Source: Lenisia limosa
Lineage: Eukaryota; Breviatea
DNA length: 50,955 bases
Direction of reading: 5' to 3'
NCBI GenBank assembly: GCA_001655205.1
Contig: LPNZ01008900.1
Span: 1 to 50,955 of the forward strand
Shown here in pieces: positions 33,601-46,900 of the stretch; the stretch's first letter is position 1; each line of letters starts with the position of its first letter. The position numbers were made by a program, and so were the translations under genes. Under the pieces are notes generated by a model, which saw only the letters and a program-made list of their open reading frames with translations, made no database searches and was not told the origin of the DNA.

Positions 33601-36600
33601 CGAACTGGGAATGATGAAGAGGAGGGAACAAACCGAGCAGGTACAATTGATGGGGGAGATAGAACCTTCATTCAATGTTGTTACTCTCACGCCGGGGCAC
33701 GCTTTGCATGATGACTGTGGCAGTCAGGTCAAGATGCAACAATAAGAATCACGGTGATTTGGGCTGGTCAAATGGGGACCCTTTGAAACAAAAAAAAAAC
33801 AGTTTGTTTTTTAGTTTTTATTTCAGGTAAAGCTGAAGGACAAGAATGTTGGAGCAGTGAATAATCAACCTAATGAAGCTCACCTTGTCAGCAGCCTCCT
33901 TATAAGTACCCAGCGCACACGGTGTGCACACTCCAAGAGAAACGTCCTTTTCAAATCCAGCCACACAGCTGCAGGTCTAGAAAGATGACCATCATGATGG
34001 CACTAACAGAAGAAAGATCGTGGGATGGGTTAGTCGAATTCGCAATGCAAGGCTCGCACTTTCCATTGAGCAGTTGGAAGTCTAAAGATGAATCTGAACG
34101 TGAACGGCCTACCTAGTGGACAAACACATCGATCAGACGACGTGATGTTGGGATTGCTGACAAAAGACTCAGCACACACACAATCATCCAACGACACCGA
34201 CTGATTAAAAGCGGTGGTCATGTGCTGAGGACACTCGGTACAACTCTCAAGGCCAACTTCGGCTGAACTATGAGGCAAAAAAGCGTGCGCCTACGTTTGA
34301 AGAAGCCCTTAGAACAAGGCAGACACAGGCTATCCAGAACACTGTAAGAAAAGCCTTGGTTGCAAAGACAATCACTGTCCACACTCGAGTTTGACTGCTG
34401 TGTTACACAAGTCACATTCAAATGTATTGAGAAGGAGTACCACTTCAAAATTTTTCAGAAAATCCCCATCCCTCCTACATAAACAGAATTTTTAAGCATA
34501 ATATCGCAGGGGGCTGCAAGAATAGGGCCCTAAAGAGTCAGCCGAAACGCACTGGCCTTACAATTGTGATGTCACAGTCAATATCCGAGGAAGCGAACGT
34601 GACGAAGTACTCAATGAACTGCCATCCTTCAAACTAGACGATAAGCAGTACGGAAGAAACTGAACCTGCATTGATTCAAAGACAATCGTCCCATTTTCAT
34701 TCGAAGTCGCCACATCACCAGATACTCTGAACCTTGAGAAACCGACGAGTAATGTGAAACCAAAGGCTACTGCAGACCTTCTTGGCGTAGGCCACACGAC
34801 CGCACGCACTACACTGTCAGCATGAGGCCATGAAATGTTCGCGGGCCGGGTCATGACCTGCAACGTGGGTGGCGGTTCCAAGCTGACTGAGGCCAGCGTC
34901 ACGTTTGCGACTGGCCCGGATAACTCGGCGTAATAGTCGCCAAGATAGTCAAACTGAGACAACGGCTTCGGGTCAATCTAGAGCAAATTATGGACGTCAC
35001 GTGACATACATGAGGAAGCAGGCGAACTGAGAAGTCCACCGTGTTTGGAATGCTACTGATGGGAATGTTGCAAGAAAAGACCTACACGTGAGAATGGAAG
35101 GAAGATTGTTGCCCTACCAAGTTGGTAATAAAGGTTGCTGCTTCTTCAATGCCTCCAAAGACACACCGCACTGATGGCATTTCAACAACGTTTTCGGCTA
35201 CAACAATCTAAAAAGTGTCAAAGAGGAAGGAGCGTCAAACAATGGTAGTTTCGGGGTTGATAATGGATGTTGTCCAAGGAGCCAGAGCAATTAGATTAAC
35301 TGGACTGAGGAACCGGAGAGGCTCAGGGTACAGTACTAGCATGTCTTTCTACAAAGTCAATCATTGGTTCAGCAGACATACCAAGAAAATTCCAGCATTT
35401 GAAATGGCAAGTTTGAACGTGCAAGATTCTTCACTAAATTCTGATTTAACAACAAAAGATCCGTGTGTTTCGTTGTACTGTTCAATATGGATCTAAAGGG
35501 TTAATACACAGGACAACTAACAGGATCAGAATAGAAGCTGAAAGACGAGGCTTTCTTCATTCGAAATGAGAGTTTATCAGAAAAAACAGCATTTTGAAGT
35601 TTGATAAGGACCTAGAACGTGAAAAATGCCACCATCACAGTACCGTGTCACCAATCACCCAGGTCGCAGGAGATACAGAAACGACCACCGGTGGCGCAGC
35701 CACAATGACTGTTAAATATTCGAGTTGTGTCAGTATCTTGTGACCATTTTGGTGGAGGGTCAAATTGTACTGGAGCGTCAGCATTGAAGTGAACTTACGA
35801 CTTGCTCATCAAGAGGCGGAACGGAGTGTTGGATGAGTTCCGACCGGTTACCGGAACAGGTATACTCATAAATGGACCGGAAAACTGAGTCCTTTGTCTA
35901 TAGTGTGAGCAAATCGGGAATATGTTGTGACTCAAAAAGTAAGGTAGAAGACATTCGCCAACCTGTATCTTCATATTGGTTTTGGTAAGGCTGGATTCTA
36001 CATACGGGTCCAGGTCTCCCGGTAACTAAACTGTTACCAAAACAGTTTGCTCACATTTTGGAAAGGAAATGAATATTTCAATACACTGTCAACAGAGATC
36101 TCAACGTAAGTGTTGGGAAATACTACATCACAGCTCGAAAAAATGCCCAACTAAAGAATGAGTCACAATGGGTTCCCCACATTAACGGTTTGAGTTTCTA
36201 GTGACAACGTCGTCATATTACTGAGAAACTCGATATCACCACGTTGGGGCACATCCAGTAAAGCAACCGCACCCCTTTCGGTGACTGACAACTGTCCAAT
36301 TACCGCAGTCGGAGCAATTCCAGTTCGCGGTGCAGGGACGAAGAAATCCGAAGAGGAAGACTGACTGTAAGACAATAATCATTGCATACCAATCCACTTT
36401 TGTTGATCATGCCAGAAATGACCCACTCATTATTTGCTCCGATCACATGCATTTGAGTTTTATCAACATAAACCTAAAGATAAGTCCATCAATAATAAAC
36501 CCAACATCCTTGACAAATGCAGGTAATCCATTGGGGACTGACCACTGCTCTTTCTTATGTCCGCAATAACCAGAAGACAAACATGTTGTCATCAAATGTC

Positions 36601-37940
36601 CAGTCACTGGTGGATGAGTGACGACCAAGGACTACTACCCACTGTTCCAAACGGCCGCTGAATTGACCGCTGCCTCAACCCGAGTTACTGCCATTGGAAT
36701 CGTCACTTCTGTAAAGCTATTTACAGGCTCTGAGATTCCTACAAGTCAAATAACCGACTTTCATACCAAGGTTATACAATGATGATGCTTTACGACCCCA
36801 CACAAAAACTGCCCCTGAGGTGTCAACAACCATCCCTCCTTCATGATTGAGCGAAAAGTCCAGAATCTAAAGAGGGTCAACAAAGGCAAAAACTACGTTG
36901 GATCTCAGCTTGACGAAAGATCGAACAGGGCTACGGTCCGCTAAAGAATACGTTAAATTATAATGGTCCTGTACCTTTTCTTGGGATTTCACCGTTTGTG
37001 GACTTTCCTGAAAAGTATAGATCTCCATTGACTACAGCAATGACAAGAAAGGTGGACAATACCAGTTAGCGCTGCTGCAGAAACTTTTGTCACCTCAACT
37101 TTCACAGAAAAAGACGATAATGTGGTCTAATGTGGTCAAAGACATTAATGGGACAGCTATCACCATAAGGCATACTTTTGTTAAAGATGCCGCGTGGGCA
37201 CGAGTGCTGATTGCCGCCTTGAATCGTAAAAAAAAACGGAACCAAAAAGCAGAATCCCTAGAAATACAAATAGAACAACTATAATCCTAAGCCTACCTGC
37301 CCTTGGTCGTTTCGTCCGCAAGCATAAATAGAACCATCAGCTAAAAATTAGGAACATATTTCAAAAGGAAACCCAAAAATATTGTGGTTTACCCGAGAGA
37401 ATGTGGGTCGTGTAGGAGTGAGCAATGCTAACTGGGGGCGAAATTATGGACGTCACCATCTCCACAGCTCTGAAGGCTATCACCACAATGAGGGCCATAC
37501 CTGGTGTAAACAGTGCGAGTGCTAATGTCATGCATTTCAGACTTAACAGGAGAAAGTTGTCCATAATTGTTACTCCCAATCCCAAATACCTTCCTGTCAT
37601 CTACAGAGTAAATGAAGAAAGAAAAAAAGAAATTCACCCTGGAAGTCCTCTCACTTGTTAACCACATGGTTGACTCCACTCCCGCGGCAACCATCAAGAT
37701 ATGGTCATTAGAAATTGTAATCGCCGTAGGAATCTTGGTTTGACATTTCTTAGCGTCAGATTCCTTCACTATTCCAAAACCACAGCAATCTGAACATGAT
37801 CCTTCTTCTTGGGTACCAAATGCCACCAAGTTAGCTGAGCGATCAGACCAAAGAGCCAAAAAAAAATCCCCAAAAAATATTACCCGCAAACCTAGAATAA
37901 CCGACGGTAACACAAGGAGCAGCAAGAGTAACCTCATCAT
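30630..37940 (-). CDS. Large receptor-like membrane protein: RCC1 repeats, beta domains, Cys-rich repeats, about eight TM helices
   Basis: The start ATG at 37938-37940 gives the signal peptide MMRLLLLLLVLPSVILG. RCC1-type repeats follow (VFGIGSNNYGQLS, DGSIYACGRNDQGQ, GAVFVWGR), which would form a propeller outside the cell. A long region, about 34550-36700, reads as repeated beta-sandwich-like domains. Cys-rich, ephrin-receptor/GCC2-GCC3-like repeats lie at about 32930-34450 (CTECPQHMTTAFN, CVCPLGRPF, CSSCQSGYYQFGTECVECNS). The C-terminal third has hydrophobic helices (LFIVGILLIFAVLLLFVFLF, LPLAIAAMVVFVLGIPFVTF, LALVVCISLIIIIVINLVYV). YGFLYTRFQEKLYMWELVVM between two helices is a signature seen in protist multi-TM proteins with Cys-rich ectodomains. 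A cytoplasmic Ser-rich tail ends in TGA at 30630. About 1800-2000 residues; ligand unknown. Exon limits in the ectodomain are approximate. Confidence 0.75.
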
Positions 37941-38345
37941 GTGTTGGGGTTTTCGCTAAAAAGCAACACAAAGGAGCCAAGATGTCCAAGAAGAAGTTCT
38001 TTCTAGAAGTGGGGGAGAGACATCTTGGTGGTAGTAGGCCTTAAGACAAGATAAAACAATATCAATATAATAATATAATATAATAATAATATATGCGAGT
38101 AATATGCGCTTTAGAGAGGTTGGGGAGGAAGGAAAGAGGATGCTGGGGAAATGGAAAAAAGTGAAAGAGGGAGGCCGCGGCCGGCAAGTGTTTTTGCACG
38201 TTTCAGGTTCCCAGTTCCCTAATAAGTAGTGTTATTGCATGGTTGTTTTGTAGTTGGTTGTGTATATAATTCGAGTATATTTTAAATTAACATCAAAATC
38301 TTGTTGAAACGTGCCTTAGCCAGAATAGTATACAGGTATAGGAAA
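37941..38345. promoter_or_regulatory. Divergent promoter, receptor and ArfGAP genes
   Basis: 405 bases between two starts. It holds an A/T repeat at about 38058-38094 and a short GC-rich palindromic patch near 38172-38186 in an otherwise A/T-rich stretch. No factor site can be named. Confidence 0.5.
38058..38094. repeat. (ATA/AAT)n simple repeat
   Basis: Imperfect trinucleotide A/T repeat in the divergent promoter. Confidence 0.8.
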
Positions 38346-40928
38346 ATGTCAGCATTCAACAAAAATGTAAGTGATCACCATCATTTAGCTCACTCTCTAG
38401 GACAAAAATGCCCGAAAAATAAAAAAAATTCAAAGTGAACCTGAGAATAAGTCTTGTTTCATTTGTGGACAGAAAGTAAGTGGCAATTGTAACCTTCTTT
38501 ATCTCTAATAAGATGTTCAAGAGGACAATTGACAATAATTTTCATTTTTAGGATTCACCAATTTCAGGGTCCTATCTATATTGTGATTGACTTCGCAACA
38601 TTCGTTTGCACACCTTGTTCTGGCGTTCAGTGGGTTTTTTCGATTGTATTCGTCCGACTTACAACATAGCCGCAAAATCAACCACCGTGTCAAAGGCATT
38701 ACCGCCAGTAAGTTCTCTGATGAAGATATTGTGAAGATTGAAGCTGGAGGAAATAAGGTTTGGCTCAACACGGGTAATTCTCGCTATTGGTTGTTTTCTT
38801 TTTTCATGTCAACTCCTTCCATTTCAAGCCACCCCACCCCCTTATCTATCGCTTTTTAATATGTAACAATTAGTGACAAATGTCTGGCAGTTTCCTTCAT
38901 TGATTCTTAGAGAGCAAAGGAAACATATCTTGCAAAATGGGATGAGAGCTCGGTTCGCAGGCCCACAAACAAAGACCCCAAAGCGGTTGAAGATTTCATT
39001 GTCAAAGTTTTTGAGACAAAACAGTAAGTGGAGAGGTGTGCTATGTCACTGTTTTATTTTTCTCACTTTCAAGGTTCTACTCCGCAGCTTCAGCTGAGGT
39101 TTGCATGTTATTAACACCCAATCGAAATTTCTTTATGTTATTATGATTAATCAATCTAGAAAACTGAAGATACCAAACAAGATATTCGCAACATTATGCC
39201 AGATGCACCTAAGCTAATTGTTGAATCTTCCCCACCCCCTGCAGCCCAAGCGCCACCCCAGGAGGCACCTGTCAATCTTTTTGGAGACAATCCGTTTGAT
39301 ACTCCTGCAAAACCCCAGGCTCCCGTCCCCGAAAAGCGTAAGAATTATTTTTGTATTTCCAAATAACGCTGTAGAAGAAGACCCGTTTGCTGCCCCAGCA
39401 GTCGACCCTTTCAGTGCTGCTCCACCTACTACTGCCCCTACAGGTGGGATAGCTCTCTCTTAGAACAGTTTTAACGAGTCAGACCCTTTCAATGCCGTTT
39501 CAAGCGATCCCTTCTCTGCATCCCAAACTGGTAGTGCAAGTAGGTTATTGCCAATCACCATTTCCCTTGGTGACACTTTTGCTTCCGCTTACTTGAATAG
39601 ATCCCTTCACTGCAGCCCCAGCTCCAGCTGCTGACCCCTTTGCTAGCCCTGTTCCTGGTTAGTTTTGTGAGTTACAGCCCCCCTCACAGTCCAGCAACCC
39701 CTGATATTTTCACTGCCGCTCCCGCTGCTGATCCCTTTGCCGCACTGCCCCCTATTGCCGCCCAGCCAGGTACTCTAAAAAATGATTTCCCCAGACTTTA
39801 TGAGCTTTGTTAAGTATCTCATTGATAGTGCGAATCATTAATTGCAATTGCCTAATACCCCAGCCCAACCCGTCCTCCAACCAGAGAACACCGATCCCTT
39901 TATGGTAGTTGCCAAGAATGACGAGTTTTCTCCACCAGGTACTTGGGACGGGGGAGGGGGGGGGGGGNNNNNNNNNNNNNNNNNNNNNNNNNNNNNNNNN
40001 NNNNNNNNNNNNNNNNNNNNNNNNNNNNNNNNNNNNNNNNNNNNNNNNNNNNNNNNNNNNNNNNNNNNNNNNNNNNNNNNNNNNNNNNNNNNNNNNNNNN
40101 NNNNNNNNNNNNNNNNNNNNNNNNNNNNNNNNNNNNNNNNNNNNNNNNNNNNNNNNNNNNNNNNNNNNNNNNNNNNNNNNNNNNNNNNNNNNNNNNNNNN
40201 NNNNNNNNNNNNNNNNNNNNNNNNNNNNNNNNNNNNNNNNNNGGCAACCCATTTGGCCAACAGCCTGTCTATCAGCAACAGCCTGTTTACCAGCCAGCAC
40301 CACAGATGTACCAAACACAGCCCATGGTAGGCGTCTATCGCCATCACTTCTTACCACCAAGGCTCAGCCCCAGTACCAACCTATGCAGCCTGCGCAGCCC
40401 ATGCAGATGCAAATGCAGCCCAACTACGGTAGTGCCATGTGCTCAAGGCTTTTTTATCTTTCAGCTACGGCCCCGTATCAACAACAGCCATATGGCTCTG
40501 CACAACCCCAGGTAATTTATCCTTCGTTCCTTACTCTTTAGATGATGGGTAACCCCTTTTCCTCTCAACAGCCCATTCAGCAGCAGAAGCCAGCAAATGA
40601 TGGTTTGTCCTATTTATTCTTACGTTTCAGCTTTTGCTGGATTGAACCCCCTTCCTTCATCAAACAAACCCAACCCTTCTATGGTTTGTTGGATTGCTTT
40701 CTTTAAAAGGAAAATGGAGTATGTCCCTCTTGCTTTGTCATCAAAGCTCAAAAGGAAAATGGATTATGCCCCTCTTGTTTTTTTCATCAAAGCTCACCTT
40801 GTAGTCAAGTCTCCAGCACAACTCACAACCATTCGCTTCCCAACCACAGGTTTGTGTTGACCAAATTGCAATTATTTATCCCTATTCAGGCAGTACCCCA
40901 ACAACAGCCTCTTTTTAATCCTTTCTAA
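38346..40928 (+). CDS. AGFG-type ArfGAP zinc-finger protein
   Basis: Predicted clathrin/endosome adaptor with an ArfGAP zinc finger. The start is MSAFNKN. Exons give NKSCFICGQKGPIYIV, then FVCTPCSGVHRKINHRVKGI, which together make Cys-x2-Cys-x16-Cys-x2-Cys with the following Arg as in ArfGAPs. TASKFSDEDIVKIEAGGNK follows; GP.Y plus the HRVK segment matches AGFG1/2 best. After the finger come RRPTNKDPKAVEDFIVKVFE and a long Pro/Ala/Gln-rich tail with repeated DPF motifs (AP-2 appendage binding) and a final PLFNPF, an NPF motif for EH-domain proteins. The tail reads as an unstructured clathrin-adaptor arm. A 275-N gap at 39968-40242 cuts it. Many short exons are separated by 40-60-nt introns. 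The end is TAA at 40926-40928. Confidence 0.88.
39968..40242. other. Assembly gap (275 N)
   Basis: Run of N directly after a G homopolymer, inside the low-complexity tail of the ArfGAP gene. Confidence 0.99.
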
Positions 40929-41094
40929 TGTCACTATTTATGCAGGTGTTATGCTTTTCTTATTGATCAGAGTGATCGAAATTATCCCGTACAATACTTT
41001 CTCTCTTAACACATTGAGGGGTGGGGAAAGGACAAAGCTACAGCATAAAGTACATTATCATACAAATTTTATTAGTGGCAAGCACTATCTCAGC

Positions 41095-43677
41095 AAAGTC
41101 TCACCCTCGCCCTTGATACCTCTGTGGAATTCTCCAACAAAGGTCTCACCTGCAAACTTCATTTCACCCGTACCATGTGGTAAGCCTTCAGCCCATTGTC
41201 CAACATAAACCCGGCCATCAGCAAATACAGCTTGGCCAGTCGCGTCTGAACAGATAAGTGCCCATCTTCACTCAATGAAGACATGACAATGAGAAAATAT
41301 GTCATACCAGGTACACTGTGTGTGTGCGGCTTTCCGTGGCAAATCAGTCCTTCATACCACACCATCCCAGAAGCTCGCTGCTCAGAAGGTGGATAGTTGA
41401 TCTTGCCTATGATGTCACTCATTAAAAAGACCCACCAAAGCCATGCGGCTGGTCCATTTGCCATTCTCCACGATACGACGACCCAATATCCGACACGGAT
41501 TTTCCATTGCCTTGCCTGCAGCCCGCCTTCATTTGGCCATGGTACCGCTCGTCGGTGATGTACTCAGCTAGAAACGTGAGGAATATGGATACAACTTCTA
41601 TCTGAGGAGGGCAAACACTTTCCCAATCAACTGCAGCTTCCGTACAAACCAACTCACCAGAAGCTTCTCCATCAAGTGGCTGGTCCATTTCAAACTGTCC
41701 AGTGTAGACTGTCAAGGCAGGAGCTCCTGCGATAAATGAGGAAGAAAAGGATCTTTATGAAGGGATATTTTAAAAAAAAATTTACATCATGAATCGGTAT
41801 CATGCTTGGAGAAAGATAGTCCATCCCACCATCCGGTCGGACTTGTCCGAAGATTTGAGCCTCGGTTGCATCTGTGGTTGAAGAACGGCCTGTTTCTCCT
41901 GACTCCACAAGTTTTCGTGCAGAAAGCTATGGATAAGCACTTCTCAGCATTTGTCTTTACCTTCTGTTCTTTGCTCTTTTCTAAAGCAGCCTCAACAACT
42001 TCTTTCATACTGGATGAAGTTGGCGCAAATTTTGAAAGGTTATTGGAAGACGCAGAGTTCTTCTGCTTTGATCAATAGTAAAAAAAATAGGATTGGTAGC
42101 CTACCGATGCCATCAGACTAACAGGGAAGACAAGGGTTCCCTTGCCTTGACGTCTTGATGCTGCAAATTCGCCGGAGTATTTCAAACCAGATGGGAACGT
42201 CATGAGGCCACTTCATTGTGAGCCATTAAAGGAAGATGCCTACTCAATAGAGGGAGAAGCTCTTGTATCTGGGCAACCTTGGCTGTCAACAGGACCTTCG
42301 TATCTGCGAAGTCATTTTGAGTAATGATGTCAACACTTCCAAAACTTGAGCAGCCTCAAACGCTTTGCCGTCCTGGAAGAGAACAAACGCATTCGGAGTG
42401 GCAACGGGTTGGTGTGACCTAAACTCCATTGTTACTTCAGTGCCTGTGATTTGGTACCATTTCCCTCTTCCCTCCCTGGAGTGTTATGAAATGACAATAA
42501 AGCAGATAAGGCAAAAGAGTTAGTCTCACCGAAGCCCATCTGCCCAAAGTCCTTCATAAGTGTCTCCAGTTGTGAACTTGGCGGTGCCTCGGCCGTGTCG
42601 CAAATTCGCCTTCCATTCGCCAACATAATGTATACCGCCAACATAGTCCATAGTGCCTATGCTATCAGAATGACGTCAACAAACCTTGTCCCTCCCTTTG
42701 GTTGTTCACAAAATCACCAACGTATATATCACCATTGGGATATTCCATCTAAAAATGATAACAACAAAGCAAGACCCACCTTTCCTTTGCCGATTCTGAT
42801 CCCATTTTGCCAATCCCCACTGTAACTTGAACCATTTGCCAGTTGGGCTGTCCCATGTCCATGATACTACAGCAGTAATTGGTTGTCGGAATTAATGTAG
42901 TTATCAATAACTCCAAGTTTATCAAAGTGACAAGCCTATCACGCTTAAATTCTCTCACTTTTCCTGCTTCCATATGTCCGTCATAAGACGTAATAAGCAC
43001 ATCACTGGGGAAAGAGAACTGACCTAAATTTATGAGCCTTCATTAGAAATGCTGGAAGCATTTCGGTTACAAAATCAAAATAGAAAACCCCGATTTCAAG
43101 AGTTTTTTTTTAATAATCCTCATAAAATAACACCCTTAAGCCTTCAACCTACATTTTCCTGAAGCCACACCAAGAACCCAATTTGCAGTCATGCTGAACC
43201 CACAGGGGTGAGTCAACGTTCCATAGCCATGTCGAACCTGAACAATGAATATTATGAAAAAATGACAGCAACTGTTTGCCAACAACATCACAAGCAGCCC
43301 AACAAGTGACTTTTACAGATACTGAGGCTTGTTATTGGAAACATGAAATGTTGCATTTTTAGGGCTCATAGCCTACATAAACGCTTTTGCCTTGATGAGA
43401 CGCTGTTCTTGCACCACCTGAGTACTCTGCTCCATTCTCGTACTCCAATTTGAACGATTCAGACGACACAGGAGGCTCACTAAAGGAAATAAGAACTAAG
43501 CGGGAACTCACCTGGACAGAGACATCACGGATTCTCTCCCATTGTGGAGGCTTGGCGAAGGGCTCCTGCAATGTCAACTAACTATCCCTTCGCAAACCTT
43601 GGTGGCTGAGTTGTTTTCCTAACCCCAGAAACTGGTGTTAGAACAGTGAGAATATCCTTGGGGCATTGCTCCATCAT
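41095..43677 (-). CDS. MORN-repeat protein
   Basis: MORN repeats are 23-residue beta-hairpin units often found in flagellar, basal-body and membrane-linked scaffold proteins. The start is MMEQCPKDILTVLTP. MORN-type units recur along the protein: FKLEYENGAEYSGGARTASH with GKSVYVG, MEYPNGDIYVGDFVNNQREG, YVGEWKANLRHGRGTAKF and YEGLWADG, then VFADGRVYVGQWAEGLPHGT and GEMKFAGETFVGEFHRGIKG. A helical insert at about 41950-42400 separates two MORN blocks, so it is not one uninterrupted array. The end is GEGETLLR before TAG at 41095. Introns are short GT-AG. No signal peptide or TM segment is evident. Confidence 0.88.
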
Positions 43678-43937
43678 TGCGGGCGATAGCAAGGCGACAG
43701 CGACTTTTCTCCAATCTTATATGTATATTTTTATATATCGTATGTCTGTGCTGTGTTAGGGAGTAAGAAAGTGGAGGAGGGAAGAGAGGCGCGAAAGCAA
43801 CAACAAGACAAATTACGGCGGCGACAATAACTTATGGCTTTTTTGTTCAAAAAAGGCCCTTTTAAAATTGGAATTGGGAGAGACTGTTATTATTATTATA
43901 TTGTTGAGTCTCTATCCAGAAGAACGCATCTTCAAAA
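43678..43937. promoter_or_regulatory. Divergent promoter, MORN and aminopeptidase genes
   Basis: 260 bases between two starts, A/T-rich near 43720-43740 and 43880-43910. No specific site assigned. Confidence 0.5.
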
Positions 43938-46900
43938 ATGAGCCCACTTCTAAGAATCCTTCTGCTCTTAGGCGTGGCTATTTTCGCTACTGCTATGAGA
44001 ACACCCAAGTTTTAGTTGGTTTTTGATTCTTTTTTGTTTTGTGACTTATCATAGTGACCCTAACTCTTCGGCTAACACTGACCAAGTGGTCGCTACCTTC
44101 TACGATCTTCACGTTTACGTTGATTTCAAGAACCAGGTGAGATATTTTTATCTTTGCTTGTTCCTACTTCCAAGCATGCACGCCACATTTATTGTCAAAG
44201 GTTCTTGATGGTTTTGTCGACATCACCGCCAAAGTGACTGCCCAAGCCACTAAGGAGTTCATTTTGGATATTTCTGAGTTGTCTATCTTTTCAGTAAGTT
44301 GTTCGTTGCATTTATTTTCCTCTAATTCCTAGGTCCGTGTGAGCAACACCAACCTCAAATGGTACATTACTGAGAAAGCCCTCCATATCACTATGCCTCC
44401 TGGTGTGAATGCCGAAGATACCTTGAATGTGAGTTCGTTTTTTTAAGTAAATTGTTCTTATTCCTTCAGTTCCGCATCTTCTTCCAAACTGCGCAGACCT
44501 CAGCTTCTCTTACCTGGATGACTCCGGAAATGACCAAGGGAGGCAAGTACCCTTACGTCTTCTCCCAGGTTGCTGGCGCGTGTTGACCTTCTCCATGAAC
44601 TATTTTTTTATCATCACAATAACACCACAACCAGCCCACTCACAACACAGAACGAGGCCACCTATGCCCGCGCCATGTTCCCCTGTCAAGACACCCCCGT
44701 CATCAAAGTAAGGCCTGCCATGGCAACTTAACCACCCAGACACCCTACAACGCCACCATTGCTGTTGAGAACCCCATGAAGGCTGTTATGTCCGCCCATG
44801 CTGCCGGAGTCCACCAGCACAGCGACCATTCCGAGTACATCTGGACGCAGCCAATGCCGGTGCCTATCTATCTCGTGGCTCTTGCGGCGGTGGGTTGTTT
44901 GTTGCATTTGTCATGGGTTAACCCTGGTACGCACAAGATCGGTACATTATCAGAGTATATCGATGATTTATCGATAAATCCAGTCATATACTGGATCGGA
45001 GTGAAGCTCTAGTTTTACGTACTTGAAGCCCAATGCAAAACTGATCCACCAGGGTAACCTCGTGTCTGCCGATACCTCCGACCGTACCCGGGTCTGGTCC
45101 GAGCCGGAAATGATCGATGATGTCAAATGGGAATTTGCTGAGCTGGACTCCTACCTCTCAGCTGTATGTTTTGATTATTCGCTATTTCAAGACACTTTTG
45201 ATTCGCTTTATTTTTTGACTTTGATGTGCAGCCAATTGATACTTTAGGTTGAGAACATTGCTGGGCCCTACCAATGGGGCAGATACGACATCCTTGTCCT
45301 CCCCCCCTCATTCCCGGTAAGGCCCGTGTAAAGTGACGTTTTAGTTCGGCGGTATGGAGAACCCTTGCCTGACTTTCGCCACACCCACCCTCCTGGCAGG
45401 CGACCGCTCTCTCGTCAACGTTGCTATTCACGAAATTGCACACGTGAGCTTGTCTCTGATTGTCTCTTGCTATCGTTTTCGTTTCAATAACATTTGCAGA
45501 GCGTAAGAGGAGTGCACTCAAACAGAACTGTTGAGTAAGATTGTGTAATCTTCTTCTTTTTTTTTTTTTTTTTTTNNNNNNNNNNNNNNNNNNNNNNNNN
45601 NNNNNNNNNNNNNNNNNNNNNNNNNNNNNNNNNNNNNNNNNNNNNGTAGTGGTCTGGCAATCTTGGTAAGGGGGTCTTTGGCTGAACCTAACACAGACAA
45701 TCATGGTGCTGACACTTCAGTTTCGCCCATCAACTGGGAACACTTCTGGGTGAATGAAGGCTTCACCGTATTCCTGGAGGCTCGAGGCGTCAACGCCACT
45801 GTCAAGGATGGTGTCCCCATTCAGGTCACAAGTCTCAAGAACATCATTGGGTATGATGGGGTGTTCTTGAACTTATTTTGATTCTCATTACTTATTTGTT
45901 GTTGTGTACCATATAGCGAAATAATTTAATCAATACTTCAAAAAGCAGTAATATGACCTGTTAGAAACAACGAACTTCGTGAAGATATCGAGAACTTCAA
46001 GGCCATTGACCGTATGGACCTCACCCGTCTCCAGCCTGATCTCAGCGTGGGTTTTGGTTTCATCTAGTTGTTGTAATAGGGGTTTATTTTGCTTCATTGT
46101 TTAGTCTACCGAGCCCGAAGACTCCTTCTCCACTGTTCCTTACTACAGTTTGAGGGAGGCAGTCAGCCCGTTAACTTTTATGAGCTAATGTTTTAGAGGG
46201 ATCCCAACTTCTTTGGCACGTACAGGAAGCTGTTGGGTGGGTGGGCACTTGTGGAATGCAAATCGGAAATGTAATTATTTTTGCTCATAATATTGATTTC
46301 CCTCGATTTCTTGCAGATTTTCCCCTCAGTTAGCTGATAATGTAGCGGCGTTGAAGAGATGAACGGTTTCCTCCGCACTTACTTCGATCATTTCAAGAGA
46401 CAGTCCATCCAGACCGAGGATATGCTTGAGTTCCTCTACGAGTACTTCCACAGTTGGTGGCATGCTTTTGTTTTTGTTAATAATAATAATGCTTTTATTA
46501 CAGTTAATAATCCTTTCAGACAAGCATGCTGCTCTCGACAAGATTGACTGGAAAGAGTGGCTCTTTGGGTGAGCGCCAAATGGATGATGTAGACAAAGTA
46601 AAACTGAAAAACGAGGGAGAATTTGTGATTATTGTTAACTGGTTTTAACCTTCTGTCTGTCATGTTAATGTTTGTAGAACTGGCATGCCCCCTCTTCCCC
46701 ATCCTTTCGACACCACCCTTTACGACCAGGCCAACGCTATTGCCCAGGAATGGCTTGAGCATGTAGGGCAGTTTTAATTTGTCTCATGTCTAGGGTGACT
46801 CTGACGCGGACATTGACAGCTTAACCGTTGATCAAAAGATCGTTTTCCTCGACATCATCAGGCTCTGTAGGGTGCATGTGTTCTCATCTTTCTAGCTGGT

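Noticed and set aside
45500-45537. Longer exon starting at AGC and running to the next GTAAG
   Set aside because: It would add about 12 residues inside the zinc motif and ends in the wrong phase for the Trp exon.
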